The translations under genes and the position numbers were made by a program. Shown piece by piece: positions 1 to 7,300 of a stretch of DNA of 7,334 nucleotides. How positions within the stretch are numbered: position 1 is the first letter of the stretch; each line of letters starts with the position of its first letter. The notes beneath the pieces were generated by a model. The model was not told the DNA's origin. It ran no database searches and saw nothing but the letters and a program-made list of their open reading frames with translations. Source of the stretch: Kordiimonadaceae bacterium (lineage in GTDB: Bacteria; Pseudomonadota; Alphaproteobacteria; Sphingomonadales; Kordiimonadaceae); contig JABABO010000257.1 in NCBI GenBank assembly GCA_014238195.1, positions 1 to 7,334 of the forward strand, given 5' to 3'.

Positions 1-91
1 ATAATGATTCCATTATTTATTGATAAGTCGAACCGTAATAAAAGCGAGACCAATAAATAATGATTTCATTATTTATTGATAAGTCGAACCG
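1..91. repeat. Two copies of a 35-bp hairpin-bearing direct repeat
   Basis: Bases 1-35 and 57-91 are identical except at one position (c at base 10, t at base 66), giving a 56-base period with a 21-base unrelated spacer (36-56). Each copy contains the palindromic half cattatttattg followed by ataagtcgaaccg. The first copy touches the window edge, so the repeat may be longer and the array may continue to the left. The spacer is too short for a typical CRISPR and only two copies are visible. It could be an intergenic repeat family, an iteron-like set of binding sites, or the edge of a larger array. Confidence 0.85.
51..78. repeat. Perfect 12-bp inverted repeat inside the second direct-repeat copy
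   Basis: Bases 51-62 (caataaataatg) are perfectly complementary to 67-78 (cattatttattg), with the four-base loop attt. The stem is AT-rich. The matching part of copy 1 (up to base 22) has the same right arm and most of the left arm, the rest of which would lie before base 1, so the hairpin seems to be a built-in part of the repeat unit. There is no T-run next to it, so it is not an ordinary intrinsic terminator. Confidence 0.8.
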
Positions 92-102
92 ACACAATTA
101 CT

Positions 103-145
103 TATAGCCAAATGAGGTGATCAATATTCATCGCAATTGGCTATA
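103..145. repeat. 9-bp inverted repeat with nested 4-bp stem
   Basis: tatagccaa (103-111) is complementary to ttggctata (137-145). Inside the 25-base loop, atga (112-115) can pair with tcat (128-131), directly stacked on the outer stem. It lies downstream of the operon's last gene, between two terminator-like hairpins and the direct repeats. It could be a protein-binding palindrome or part of a structured 3' untranslated region. There is no evidence to choose between these. Confidence 0.45.
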
Positions 146-152
146 GACAATT

Positions 153-177
153 TTAAAGGGGCCTTGCGTCCCTTTAA
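153..177 (-). terminator. Possible terminator hairpin downstream of the sulfotransferase gene
   Basis: ttaaaggg (153-160) pairs with ccctttaa (170-177) across a nine-base loop, 35 bases past the stop codon of the sulfotransferase gene. On the minus strand the stem is followed by AATTG rather than a clear U-run. The plus-strand reading has a somewhat better T-rich tail (aatttta). It could therefore act in both directions or serve as a backstop between convergent units. Assignment as an intrinsic terminator is tentative. Confidence 0.45.
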
Positions 178-188
178 TTTTACAAGTC

Positions 189-209
189 ATTCAAAGCCAA
201 GCTTTGAAT
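189..209 (-). terminator. Hairpin immediately after the operon's last stop codon
   Basis: attcaaagc (189-197) pairs perfectly with gctttgaat (201-209) around a three-base loop, beginning three bases after the TAA of the sulfotransferase gene. Its position fits an operon-end structure that terminates transcription or protects the 3' end. No strong U-tract follows on the minus strand, so it may work together with the second hairpin at 153-177 or depend on Rho. Confidence 0.5.
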
Positions 210-212
210 AAA

Positions 213-1004
213 TTAAGCAATTTTTCCAAAGATTTTTCTTGTCAGATTAGCAATATATTGCTCGTCTTGAGCATTCGATTGCCGTTCTAAATTAGGCTTT
301 GGCCAATTGCTTGCATCTATTGTTATTTTTAAATCTTTAGCGATTTGTTTCATAGCACTAAGCCCCAAATCTTCTATAGTGTCTTCGTATGTAATGGAGT
401 TCCGCACAGCGCTTGGGAAATGTTCTTGCGCATATTGATCCTCAGCCATCAACCACATGAGCTCTTTACACACTTGAGCATGTGTTATTTGATCTATTTT
501 TTCTTGATAGTTATGTGGTTTTTGGATGCGTGATGACCATACATCAGTGGTGCGCGCTTTTGCTAAAGAGTAGGCTTGGGATAATTTATTTCTGCGTTCT
601 AGATAATAAGAATGCTTGAATGGGACGGCCTTAAAAACTTCAATTTTCTTGCTTTTTAAAAGTCGATATTGATCAATATGAAAATTGATTGAAAAAATAC
701 CAGTATCGCTTGTTATGCGCGGAATGATGGTTTGTAAGTATTTTTGAAAATTGAGGTCTTTAATTCCAGTGATTCGCATATAAGCGTGCATGTATCTAGT
801 ATTGAGCCATTCTTTAGGGTCACCAAACTTGCCAGTAGTGCTCATTTGTTCGCAAAATAAGGTGGATCCTGACCGAGGTGTTGAAATAAGCGCAATACCT
901 GCCTTTATCTTATCTGAAGGCAAGGCAGGCCTAGCTAGCAATTCAGCTAAATATGCATCCAGCAGGGCCGACGTTGTTTCAAATTTTTTGGCAAGTGTGC
1001 GCAT
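213..1004 (-). CDS. Stf0-family (trehalose 2-sulfotransferase-like) PAPS-dependent sulfotransferase
   Basis: This 263-residue protein should transfer sulfate from PAPS to a hydroxyl, probably on a sugar, in the cytoplasm. Seen directly: the PAPS 5'-phosphosulfate loop STPRSGST (41-48), the GDPKEW segment (61-66) and the 3'-phosphate-binding region YLERRNKLSQAYSLAKA (134-150) followed by TDVWS. These are family hallmarks of Stf0, and the length is close to mycobacterial Stf0 (about 270 residues). By my recollection of that enzyme, E65 falls where its proposed catalytic base Glu36 lies. The ATG at 1004 is chosen because an in-frame TGA lies 12 bases upstream; another ATG at 1020 is out of frame. 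It is the last gene of a three-gene operon, 19 bases after the glycosyltransferase stop. The substrate is unknown. The cognate Stf0 acts on trehalose, a glucose disaccharide, so a glucosylated product of the neighbouring enzyme is an attractive but unproven acceptor. Confidence 0.9.
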   Translation of the reverse strand: MRTLAKKFETTSALLDAYLAELLARPALPSDKIKAGIALISTPRSGSTLFCEQMSTTGKFGDPKEWLNTRYMHAYMRITGIKDLNFQKYLQTIIPRITSDTGIFSINFHIDQYRLLKSKKIEVFKAVPFKHSYYLERRNKLSQAYSLAKARTTDVWSSRIQKPHNYQEKIDQITHAQVCKELMWLMAEDQYAQEHFPSAVRNSITYEDTIEDLGLSAMKQIAKDLKITIDASNWPKPNLERQSNAQDEQYIANLTRKIFGKIA

Positions 1005-1023
1005 GCTCGTAATCTTTCATAGT

Positions 1024-2907
1024 CTAGGCAGATGCGTCCTTTAGCATAGCTTGCAGGGTTTCGTAAGGCCATACATGTTGGTCGCTATTTTGAATATGTT
1101 CATGATTTAGGTAAACACTTTCAAAGATTTTTCCAAAATAGTTTGTGCTTTGGTTGGCGTCGACTAACATGGTTTCGCTGATATCATCCGCTAAAATGTT
1201 ATTAGATATTGTGACACGTTCACTATCATTTTCAATGAGGCGCAATACGGCTTTGATATATTCTTCTGTTGTATCGGTTGAAAGCCAACTTGGTTGGTCG
1301 AAGTTTGTTACCATTTCGCTATCATTATAGGAATGTATTTCTGGGCCACGTAAATTTACAACAGGTAGGCCCTGTAAAACAGCATCAAGAATGCCATTTG
1401 TCGCACCAAAAGGAAAAGAACTGAGAAAAACGTCACATTCATTGAGCCACGCAATATACTGTGCATAATCAACTGCTGGCAGCGTTTTAGCCCCTAATAG
1501 ATCGGACATTTTTGTAGCAAAGGATTGCAATACAGCGCCGCGCGCATTTGGAAAGAACCAAAATTCGATAGGTTTAGATGATTGCTTTTTAATGTCCTGA
1601 CAGGCTTTGATAAAGCGCGGTGATATTTTCCTGGTCCAAGCAGGGACAGCAAGTCTAATAGCATCGGGGTTAGTGCGAATTTTTGCAGGGATGTCTTTTG
1701 CATCATATCGTATTTGATAACGCGGTTCCGCTGGCCAGTGCAGAACTTTTTCATTTAGGGTGTTGCTGTCACCTATTTGTTCTTTGACAGCGACGACATA
1801 ATCCATAACGTCTGAATATGTTGTTGCTGGATGGCCAAACGTCATAATTTGGATGGGTGCCAAACGAATGACGCTACCATGAATGGATACAGTGCGCATA
1901 CCAACACTTGGATAGTAAACAATATCAGGTTTATAGGATTTGGCTTTCACGAAAAAGGGAGAGGGTTTGGATGCATCAAATTTCTGTGTAGACACAATGT
2001 CGAAAACATCTGCGACGGCTGGGTCAGCTTCGCCGTTTTGTGTCATTAGAACGAGTTTAAATTTATCTTTCAATGCCCTGACAGCAGGGCCATAGCACCG
2101 GAACATGGCATGATTTTCGCCGAACAATTCAGCGATGATCAGTACGGTGGGCTTCTCTTTTATCTCTCGGGTTTTTGGTAACTTTGCGTCTGTGACCCCT
2201 TTACTTGCCATATAGCTTTTTGAAAAGCTGTTCAGTAATTTTTTAATGTTATGCTTACCTGGGTTATCAGCATAAGAACATCCCATATATGTTGGCCCAA
2301 AATTGGTTGCAGCGCTTTCAGATACAGTAGTGCCAATTAATTTATCTGTGGCTTGTGTTAATATTGTGCGGGCTTTTTCTGAACTTTCATTTACGACAAT
2401 TTGCTCTGACATAAAGCCCATTAGTAAGGGGACAACAAGTCGCTTTTCCATCGACAATAGCGCTTCTGCTAGTGTGTCGGTCAGCGCGTTCGTGTTAAGG
2501 GCAAGGAACAACATGGGGATATTTTTTCGCTGAAAAGTTAGCTTTCCAGATTCAGAATCCTTCGAAGACATCAAACCAAGAAAATGTTGCGTACCCTTAA
2601 AACCACTGACTTCAAAAATATGAGAATAGGCCCGCTTTGCTTGGGCTAAAGCATTATAGATCGCAAAATTAAGACCGATACCAGGTTTGGTGTATAATTG
2701 AGTAATGGCAGACGCCATACGTGTCGCTTCTTGCACACCAGTTGGCGTATTTTTAATGGCGTTAGCACCAAAAAACACCTCCCCATTTTCTAATGCTTGG
2801 AGGATTTTATGCAATAATTTAAGCGCGTCTTCATCCTTGTTATCATGGACAAGGCGTTCAAATGTTTTTAACAAGACTTGAAACGTTGGCTTATCTTTAT
2901 TAGTCAT
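1024..2907 (-). CDS. HMW1C-like GT41 N-glycosyltransferase (cytoplasmic, protein asparagine)
   Basis: At 627 residues it matches the size of the Actinobacillus and Haemophilus HMW1C enzymes (about 620-650), which transfer hexose from UDP-sugar to asparagine in N-X-S/T sequons of adhesins in the cytoplasm. Residues 1 to about 250 are helix-rich, like the family's all-alpha domain, and carry SYADNPGKHNIKK (211-223). From about 253 a GT-B fold follows. It shows GENHAMFR (263-270), the diagnostic GHPATT (358-363; OGT has GYPGT here), the lysine of TRKIS (K427), and FPFGATNGILD (498-508), whose N504 and D508 correspond to UDP-binding residues N521 and D525 of the Actinobacillus enzyme. No signal peptide or membrane segment is seen. 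The ATG follows the aminotransferase TAA with no gap; AAAGGAA at 2917-2923 is a good ribosome-binding site inside that gene. The position of H495 in the Actinobacillus enzyme appears to be alanine (A478), hinting at altered donor use. Confidence 0.88.
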   Translation of the reverse strand: MTNKDKPTFQVLLKTFERLVHDNKDEDALKLLHKILQALENGEVFFGANAIKNTPTGVQEATRMASAITQLYTKPGIGLNFAIYNALAQAKRAYSHIFEVSGFKGTQHFLGLMSSKDSESGKLTFQRKNIPMLFLALNTNALTDTLAEALLSMEKRLVVPLLMGFMSEQIVVNESSEKARTILTQATDKLIGTTVSESAATNFGPTYMGCSYADNPGKHNIKKLLNSFSKSYMASKGVTDAKLPKTREIKEKPTVLIIAELFGENHAMFRCYGPAVRALKDKFKLVLMTQNGEADPAVADVFDIVSTQKFDASKPSPFFVKAKSYKPDIVYYPSVGMRTVSIHGSVIRLAPIQIMTFGHPATTYSDVMDYVVAVKEQIGDSNTLNEKVLHWPAEPRYQIRYDAKDIPAKIRTNPDAIRLAVPAWTRKISPRFIKACQDIKKQSSKPIEFWFFPNARGAVLQSFATKMSDLLGAKTLPAVDYAQYIAWLNECDVFLSSFPFGATNGILDAVLQGLPVVNLRGPEIHSYNDSEMVTNFDQPSWLSTDTTEEYIKAVLRLIENDSERVTISNNILADDISETMLVDANQSTNYFGKIFESVYLNHEHIQNSDQHVWPYETLQAMLKDASA

Positions 2908-4020
2908 TTATATCAGTTCCTTTAGAATGCTACAGACACTGTTTACATCATTTTCAGACAGAAAACTATGGAATGGCAACCCAATCAGGCTTTTTGAAAG
3001 TTTTTCGCAATGATGCAATTGATTATCTGTGTTTAGGGAAAGGGTAGGGCAATCCGTAAACTGGGGATGTTTATCAAGGGTTGGCAAGTACCAACGCCGT
3101 GTTTGAATACCTGCCTTTTCAAGGGCAATTGCTGCCTCTGCCCCTTTGTTTTCAATGTGGACCTGAAGGACACCAGGGGCATAATTTTGATTAGTTTTTA
3201 TTAATGTTATATGGTTCATGTGGGTAAAGTGTTTTAAATACCAATTATAGCGCGTCTTCCTTGCGTTATATACATGGTCAAAACGTTTGATCTGGGCGCG
3301 CCCAACAGCGGCATAATATTCACCCATCTTGGCATTCGTAGCCTTTTGGCAAACTTTACCAGAATTAAATCCAAAATTTGATGCTTGTTTTGCACGCTCA
3401 GCCAGCGCAGTGTCGGTGGTGACCAATAAACCGCCCTCGCCAATACCAAAGGGTTTTGTTGCATGCAGGCTAAAACATACAGGAATGTCGGGGTGGATTT
3501 CTTGTGTACCCAGTGCAGCTGCGGCATCAACTAAGACAGGAATGCCTGTTTCTGCTTTAAAATCAGCCCAACCTTGCAGATCAATCGGGTAGCCAAAGGG
3601 TGCCACAGGCATCACGAGATCAATTTTTGCCTTGGTAGCATATTTTCTGGCTAAAGCTGGTGTTAGGGCCCACGTATTTAAGTCAACATCAGCAAGGACA
3701 GGCGACATATTTTCATTTAACGCCGCCAGTGCTGTCGCTGGAAAGGTTAGGGCTGGCATTAGGATGTTTGCACTTGGCGATAGTTCCATGGTTTTAAGTG
3801 CGAGTTCAAGAGCAGTCGTCGCGGATGAAAACGTCAGTGCAATAGGGTTGGGGCAAGTATCATTTGCTAAGAACTGCGACATTTCAGCTTCAAAATCACT
3901 TAAGATTGGCCCAAAGTTACTATACCAACGATTAGTATGCATGCGATCAAGGTCGTTCATATAGTCTAAAGGTGCTGGCAGGTCAGGTACCAGACATTTT
4001 ATGTTAAAATGATCATTCAA
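2908..4020 (-). CDS. DegT/DnrJ/EryC1/StrS-family PLP-dependent aminotransferase (sugar-type)
   Basis: This 370-residue fold-type I aminotransferase probably aminates a keto-sugar nucleotide, making the amino-deoxysugar donors used in surface glycans and glycoproteins. Motifs seen: SSATTALELAL (65-75) for phosphate binding, PALTFPATA (89-97), VDAAAALG (164-171) with D165 placed to contact the PLP ring nitrogen, SLHATKPFGIGEGG (184-197) with K189 as the Schiff-base lysine, TNAKMGEYYAAVG (228-240), and TRRWYLPTLDKHP (307-319) near the C-terminus. Length is normal for the family. The start appears to be TTG at 4020. The ATG four bases later is out of frame, the next in-frame ATG (codon 21) would remove the conserved N-terminal PDLP segment, and an in-frame TAA lies further upstream. 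The only Shine-Dalgarno candidate is a weak AAGAAGA at about 4027-4033. It is first in the operon. No sugar dehydratase is visible here, so the exact product cannot be named. Confidence 0.88.
   Translation of the reverse strand: MNDHFNIKCLVPDLPAPLDYMNDLDRMHTNRWYSNFGPILSDFEAEMSQFLANDTCPNPIALTFSSATTALELALKTMELSPSANILMPALTFPATALAALNENMSPVLADVDLNTWALTPALARKYATKAKIDLVMPVAPFGYPIDLQGWADFKAETGIPVLVDAAAALGTQEIHPDIPVCFSLHATKPFGIGEGGLLVTTDTALAERAKQASNFGFNSGKVCQKATNAKMGEYYAAVGRAQIKRFDHVYNARKTRYNWYLKHFTHMNHITLIKTNQNYAPGVLQVHIENKGAEAAIALEKAGIQTRRWYLPTLDKHPQFTDCPTLSLNTDNQLHHCEKLSKSLIGLPFHSFLSENDVNSVCSILKELI
2917..2923 (-). promoter_or_regulatory. Ribosome-binding site for the HMW1C-like gene, inside the aminotransferase gene
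   Basis: AAAGGAA on the minus strand sits about ten bases before the ATG at 2907 and lies within the last codons of the aminotransferase. With TAA directly followed by ATG, this suggests translational coupling of the two proteins. It also fixes the glycosyltransferase start. Confidence 0.6.
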
Positions 4021-4088
4021 ATACTGTCTTCTTATTAAAGCCTTGAACCCATTTATGGCAAATTTTTGATCTTTGATTTATCGCTAAA

Positions 4089-4117
4089 GCTATAAGCATG
4101 TGCCACACTTAAATCAA
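4089..4117 (-). promoter_or_regulatory. Candidate sigma70-type promoter for the three-gene operon
   Basis: On the minus strand TTGATT (4117-4112) and TATAGC (4094-4089) are separated by exactly 17 bases; each matches four of six consensus positions. Transcription would start near 4082, giving a leader of roughly 60 bases before the TTG start at 4020. No other promoter is obvious in the gap. In AT-rich DNA such matches also arise by chance, hence the moderate confidence. Confidence 0.4.
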
Positions 4118-4134
4118 ATGAATAATGTTGATAG

Positions 4135-4165
4135 AGTGCTGAAAAATTAACAATTTTCCAGCACT
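4135..4165. repeat. Long imperfect inverted repeat upstream of the operon promoter
   Basis: Bases 4135-4148 and 4152-4165 form a 14-bp stem (core gtgctg...cagcac) with one mismatch and a three-base aac loop. It lies 163 bases past the stop of the RTX protein gene and 18 bases upstream of the predicted -35 element. It may be a terminator for the upstream gene or an operator for the operon. Minus-strand sequence after the stem is TCTATCAAC, not a U-run, though the 3' arm itself contains five T residues. Confidence 0.6.
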
Positions 4166-4327
4166 AAAATAAGAAGATTAATAGATCGGACACGTTTCCT
4201 TTACGTTGCACGTCACTACCATCCTACCTTGCGGAGACTATTGGTTATGCAGGACGGCGACATAATATCCTTTGGATCGCTCATGAATGCAGCTCATAAG
4301 TCTGCCATTAGCTAAGCGTTATCAAGA

Positions 4328-7300
4328 TTAAACGAACACATTATCTGACGTCAGTGCATCAAGCGTGATCCCTTGTATAAAGACAGATTGGTCACTGCCT
4401 AAAACAATCAATACTCCAGATTGATCGTCCAATATTGTTTCAGATGCAGCATTGTTGACATCGGCAAAACTGGTAAATCCAGTCTCTGCGAGACCGATAT
4501 CAAGCATATCTGCGTTCGCATCAAAATCCGTTATGGTGTCATGATCGCTGTTCGCACTAAATATAAATAAATCTGGGTCCCCACCGCCTGTTAAGGTATC
4601 ATCCCCTGTACCGCCGTCTAAAGAATCATAGCCAGCGCCACCATTAATGATATCATCGCCTGCACCGCCGTTAACAAAGTCAGAACCCGCACCCCCATCA
4701 ATGGTATCGTTACCGTCACCACCTGTAATGACATCATCATTATTGGTACCAGTGATATAATTACCTGAATTGTTCATGGATGACTGTATCAGGGCAGGGC
4801 CGCCAAATACAACATAGCTTTCACCAGCGTTGCTTTTGCCATTCGGGTCGCCGTAAAGGGCGCCTATGATCAGATCGTCATATCCGTCACCGTTGATATC
4901 CCCTGCACCAGAGACAGAGGTAGAGCTTTGATCATCAGCGTCAATCCCATTCAGCTTAAAGCCATCCGCCCCATCAAGGCTGGAAAGATTAAGCGCAGAA
5001 TTAAAGCCCCCAGAATTACCAAACGCAACATAGGTTTCACCTGAATATTCACCATTTGGGTCCGCGCCCCGCGCACCAATAATTATGTCAGCAAAGCCAT
5101 CACCGTTGATATCCCCCGCAGCGGATAAGGAATAACCACTTATATCATCTTCACGAATGCCGTTAATGACAAACCCATTGGCACCATCTAGGCTTGAAAG
5201 CTCCAAAACGCTACCAAAGTTTCCGCTATTACCAAATACCACATAGCTTTCACCAGCGTTATAGGTGCCATTTGGGTCGCCCCTTAGGGCACCAATGAGA
5301 AGATCATCAAAGCCATCCCCATTAACATCGCCAGCACCAGCGACCGAAACCCCACTACGATCCAGTTCTTCTATACCGTTTAACGTGAATCCATCGCTGC
5401 CATCTAAAGCGGACAAACTTATTTCATATTCAAAATTATAGGTACCAAATATGACATAGCTTTGCCCTGATTCGTCACCGTTAGGGTCTGCCCTGTGGGC
5501 ACCAATGATTAAGTCGTCGAAACCATCACCGTTCACATCACCAGCACTGGCGACTGATCGACCACTCCAATCATCTTCGTTTATACCCTGAATTTTAAAA
5601 CCATCGGCGCCATCTAGGTTACTTACGTTAATCTCTGCATCAAAGCCCTCAATTTTCCCAAATATGACATAGCTTTCCCCTGCATAACTATTCCCATTAG
5701 GGTCAGCATTTTTTGACCCAACAATAATGTCGGCGATCCCATCACCGTTCACATCACCAGCGCCTGCGACGAATTTGCCGCTTGCTAAATCCGCATCAAT
5801 GCCGTGTAAGACAAAACCATTGCTACCATCAAGGCTGGTTACGCCTATTGTCGCAGAAAATGCATTACTGCTACCAAATACAACATAGGAACTGTCATAT
5901 AACTGCGTGGAACCAATTATAATGTCATCGATGCCGTCGCCGTTGACATCCCCTAAGCCAGAAACCGAAATGCCGCTAAAGTCTCTATCGCCATTTCCGT
6001 TAATGGCAAAGCCATTGTTGCCATCAAGGCTAGATAATTCCAGTGCACCGTCAAATTCATGACTGCTGCCAAACACGATATAGCTTTGACCTGAATAAAA
6101 ACCCATCGGATCCGCGAAAGCTGCCCCAATGATTACGTCATCAAAGCCATCGCCGTTGACATCGCCAGCGCCAGAGACAGCAAGACCGCTATAGTCGCCC
6201 GCATTAACCCCATTAATGACAAAGCCATTGCTGCCATCAAGGCTGGAAAGTTCATAGGAAGCCGCATACCCTGTGATGGGTGTGAATTCGATCTGGTCAG
6301 TTACTGTGACTGTTAGCGACTGAGTGTTGCTGGCACTGCCGCCATCTTCATAGGCTGTGATAATTAGTTCATAGACATTGTCACTGCCACTATCCGTGGG
6401 ATTTTCATAATCTGGTGCCGTGTTAAAACTCAGCTCACCTGTCTCGGTATTAAGCATGAAGGATGTCGCATCATTACCGCCAGTGATCGCATAATATATA
6501 CCGCTATCTGGCACATCATCATCTAATCTGGCCTGAATATCTAATATAATAGCTGTGGTATTTTCTTCCACTGTTACGGTATTATCATTATTAAAGGTAA
6601 TGACCGCAGGCGTTTGTGGTGTTGGGCTAGGACCGCCGAAAAAAACATAAGTTTCGCTGGATGATGTGTCATTATAAACCGCGCGCTCGGCCCCAATAAT
6701 AAGATCATCATAACCATCGTCGTTGATATCCCCAGCACCCGATACGGACCAGCCACTGCGGTCCCCAGCATTAACACCGTTCAGCTTATAGCCATTTATG
6801 CCATCTAGGGTATCAAGGTCAAGTTCAGGGCTAAAGTCTTGATTACTGCCATAGACTACGTATGTCGTACCTGCATCGCGGCTACCATTTGCGTCAGCTT
6901 TATAAGCCCCAATAATAAGATCATCATAGCCATCACCGTTTACGTCACCCGCACCTGAGACAGAAAAACCACTATAATCATAGGCATCTTCCCCTTTAAT
7001 GGCAAAGCCGTTACTTCCAGTTAGGCCTGACAAGTTTACTTCATAGGCAGGAAAGTGGTCATTATTAAAACCAAACACCACATAGCTTGCACCCGCATAA
7101 GTATCGCCACCTCCAGATGCTGTATAGGCTCCAATGATCACATCGTCGAAACCATCGCCGTTAATATCACCAGCCCCTGCAACAGAAACACCACTATAAT
7201 CGCCAGGCGCAACTCCTATTATAGCAAAACCATTCTCACCATTAAGGCTGGAAAGCTCTAGGACAGGGGAGAAACCATGATCCCCACCACCATAGACCAC

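Larger units (their letters stand above)
4021..4327. other. 307-base intergenic region between the RTX protein gene and the glycosylation operon
   Basis: It separates the stop of the large secreted-protein gene (4328) from the first operon gene (4020). It holds a sigma70-like promoter (4089-4117) and a long inverted repeat (4135-4165), described separately. Bases 4165-4327 hold no convincing gene; the best minus-strand ORF there is 22 codons (4216-4284) and lacks a clear ribosome-binding site. The triplet-plus-one acgt recurs three times in 4192-4214 (cacgtttc, ttacgttg, cacgtcac), which might be a binding site, but this is weak. The size of the gap suggests that the two transcription units are separately controlled. 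Confidence 0.7.

Noticed and set aside
18..35. tRNA fragment or attachment site suggested by CGGTTCGA on the minus strand
   Set aside because: No acceptor stem, anticodon arm or complementary partner around it; the match is only the short T-loop-like core.
1..91. CRISPR array
   Set aside because: Only two copies, a 21-base spacer shorter than usual, and a long AT-rich palindrome unlike common CRISPR repeats; no cas genes in the window.
790..1044. Plus-strand ORFs overlapping the minus-strand genes, such as 790-1044, 2303-2533 and 3632-3964
   Set aside because: They lie antisense to genes with clear family motifs, have no recognisable domains, and lack supporting start signals, so they are frame shadows.
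4216..4284. Small minus-strand ORF of 22 codons in the intergenic region
   Set aside because: No convincing ribosome-binding site, no recognisable features, and such a length arises readily by chance.
7298..7300. GTG as the translation start of the large RTX protein
   Set aside because: The frame continues upstream without a stop to base 7334 and encodes the conserved repeat motif AGQDAPGESYVVYG, so this GTG is an internal valine codon.
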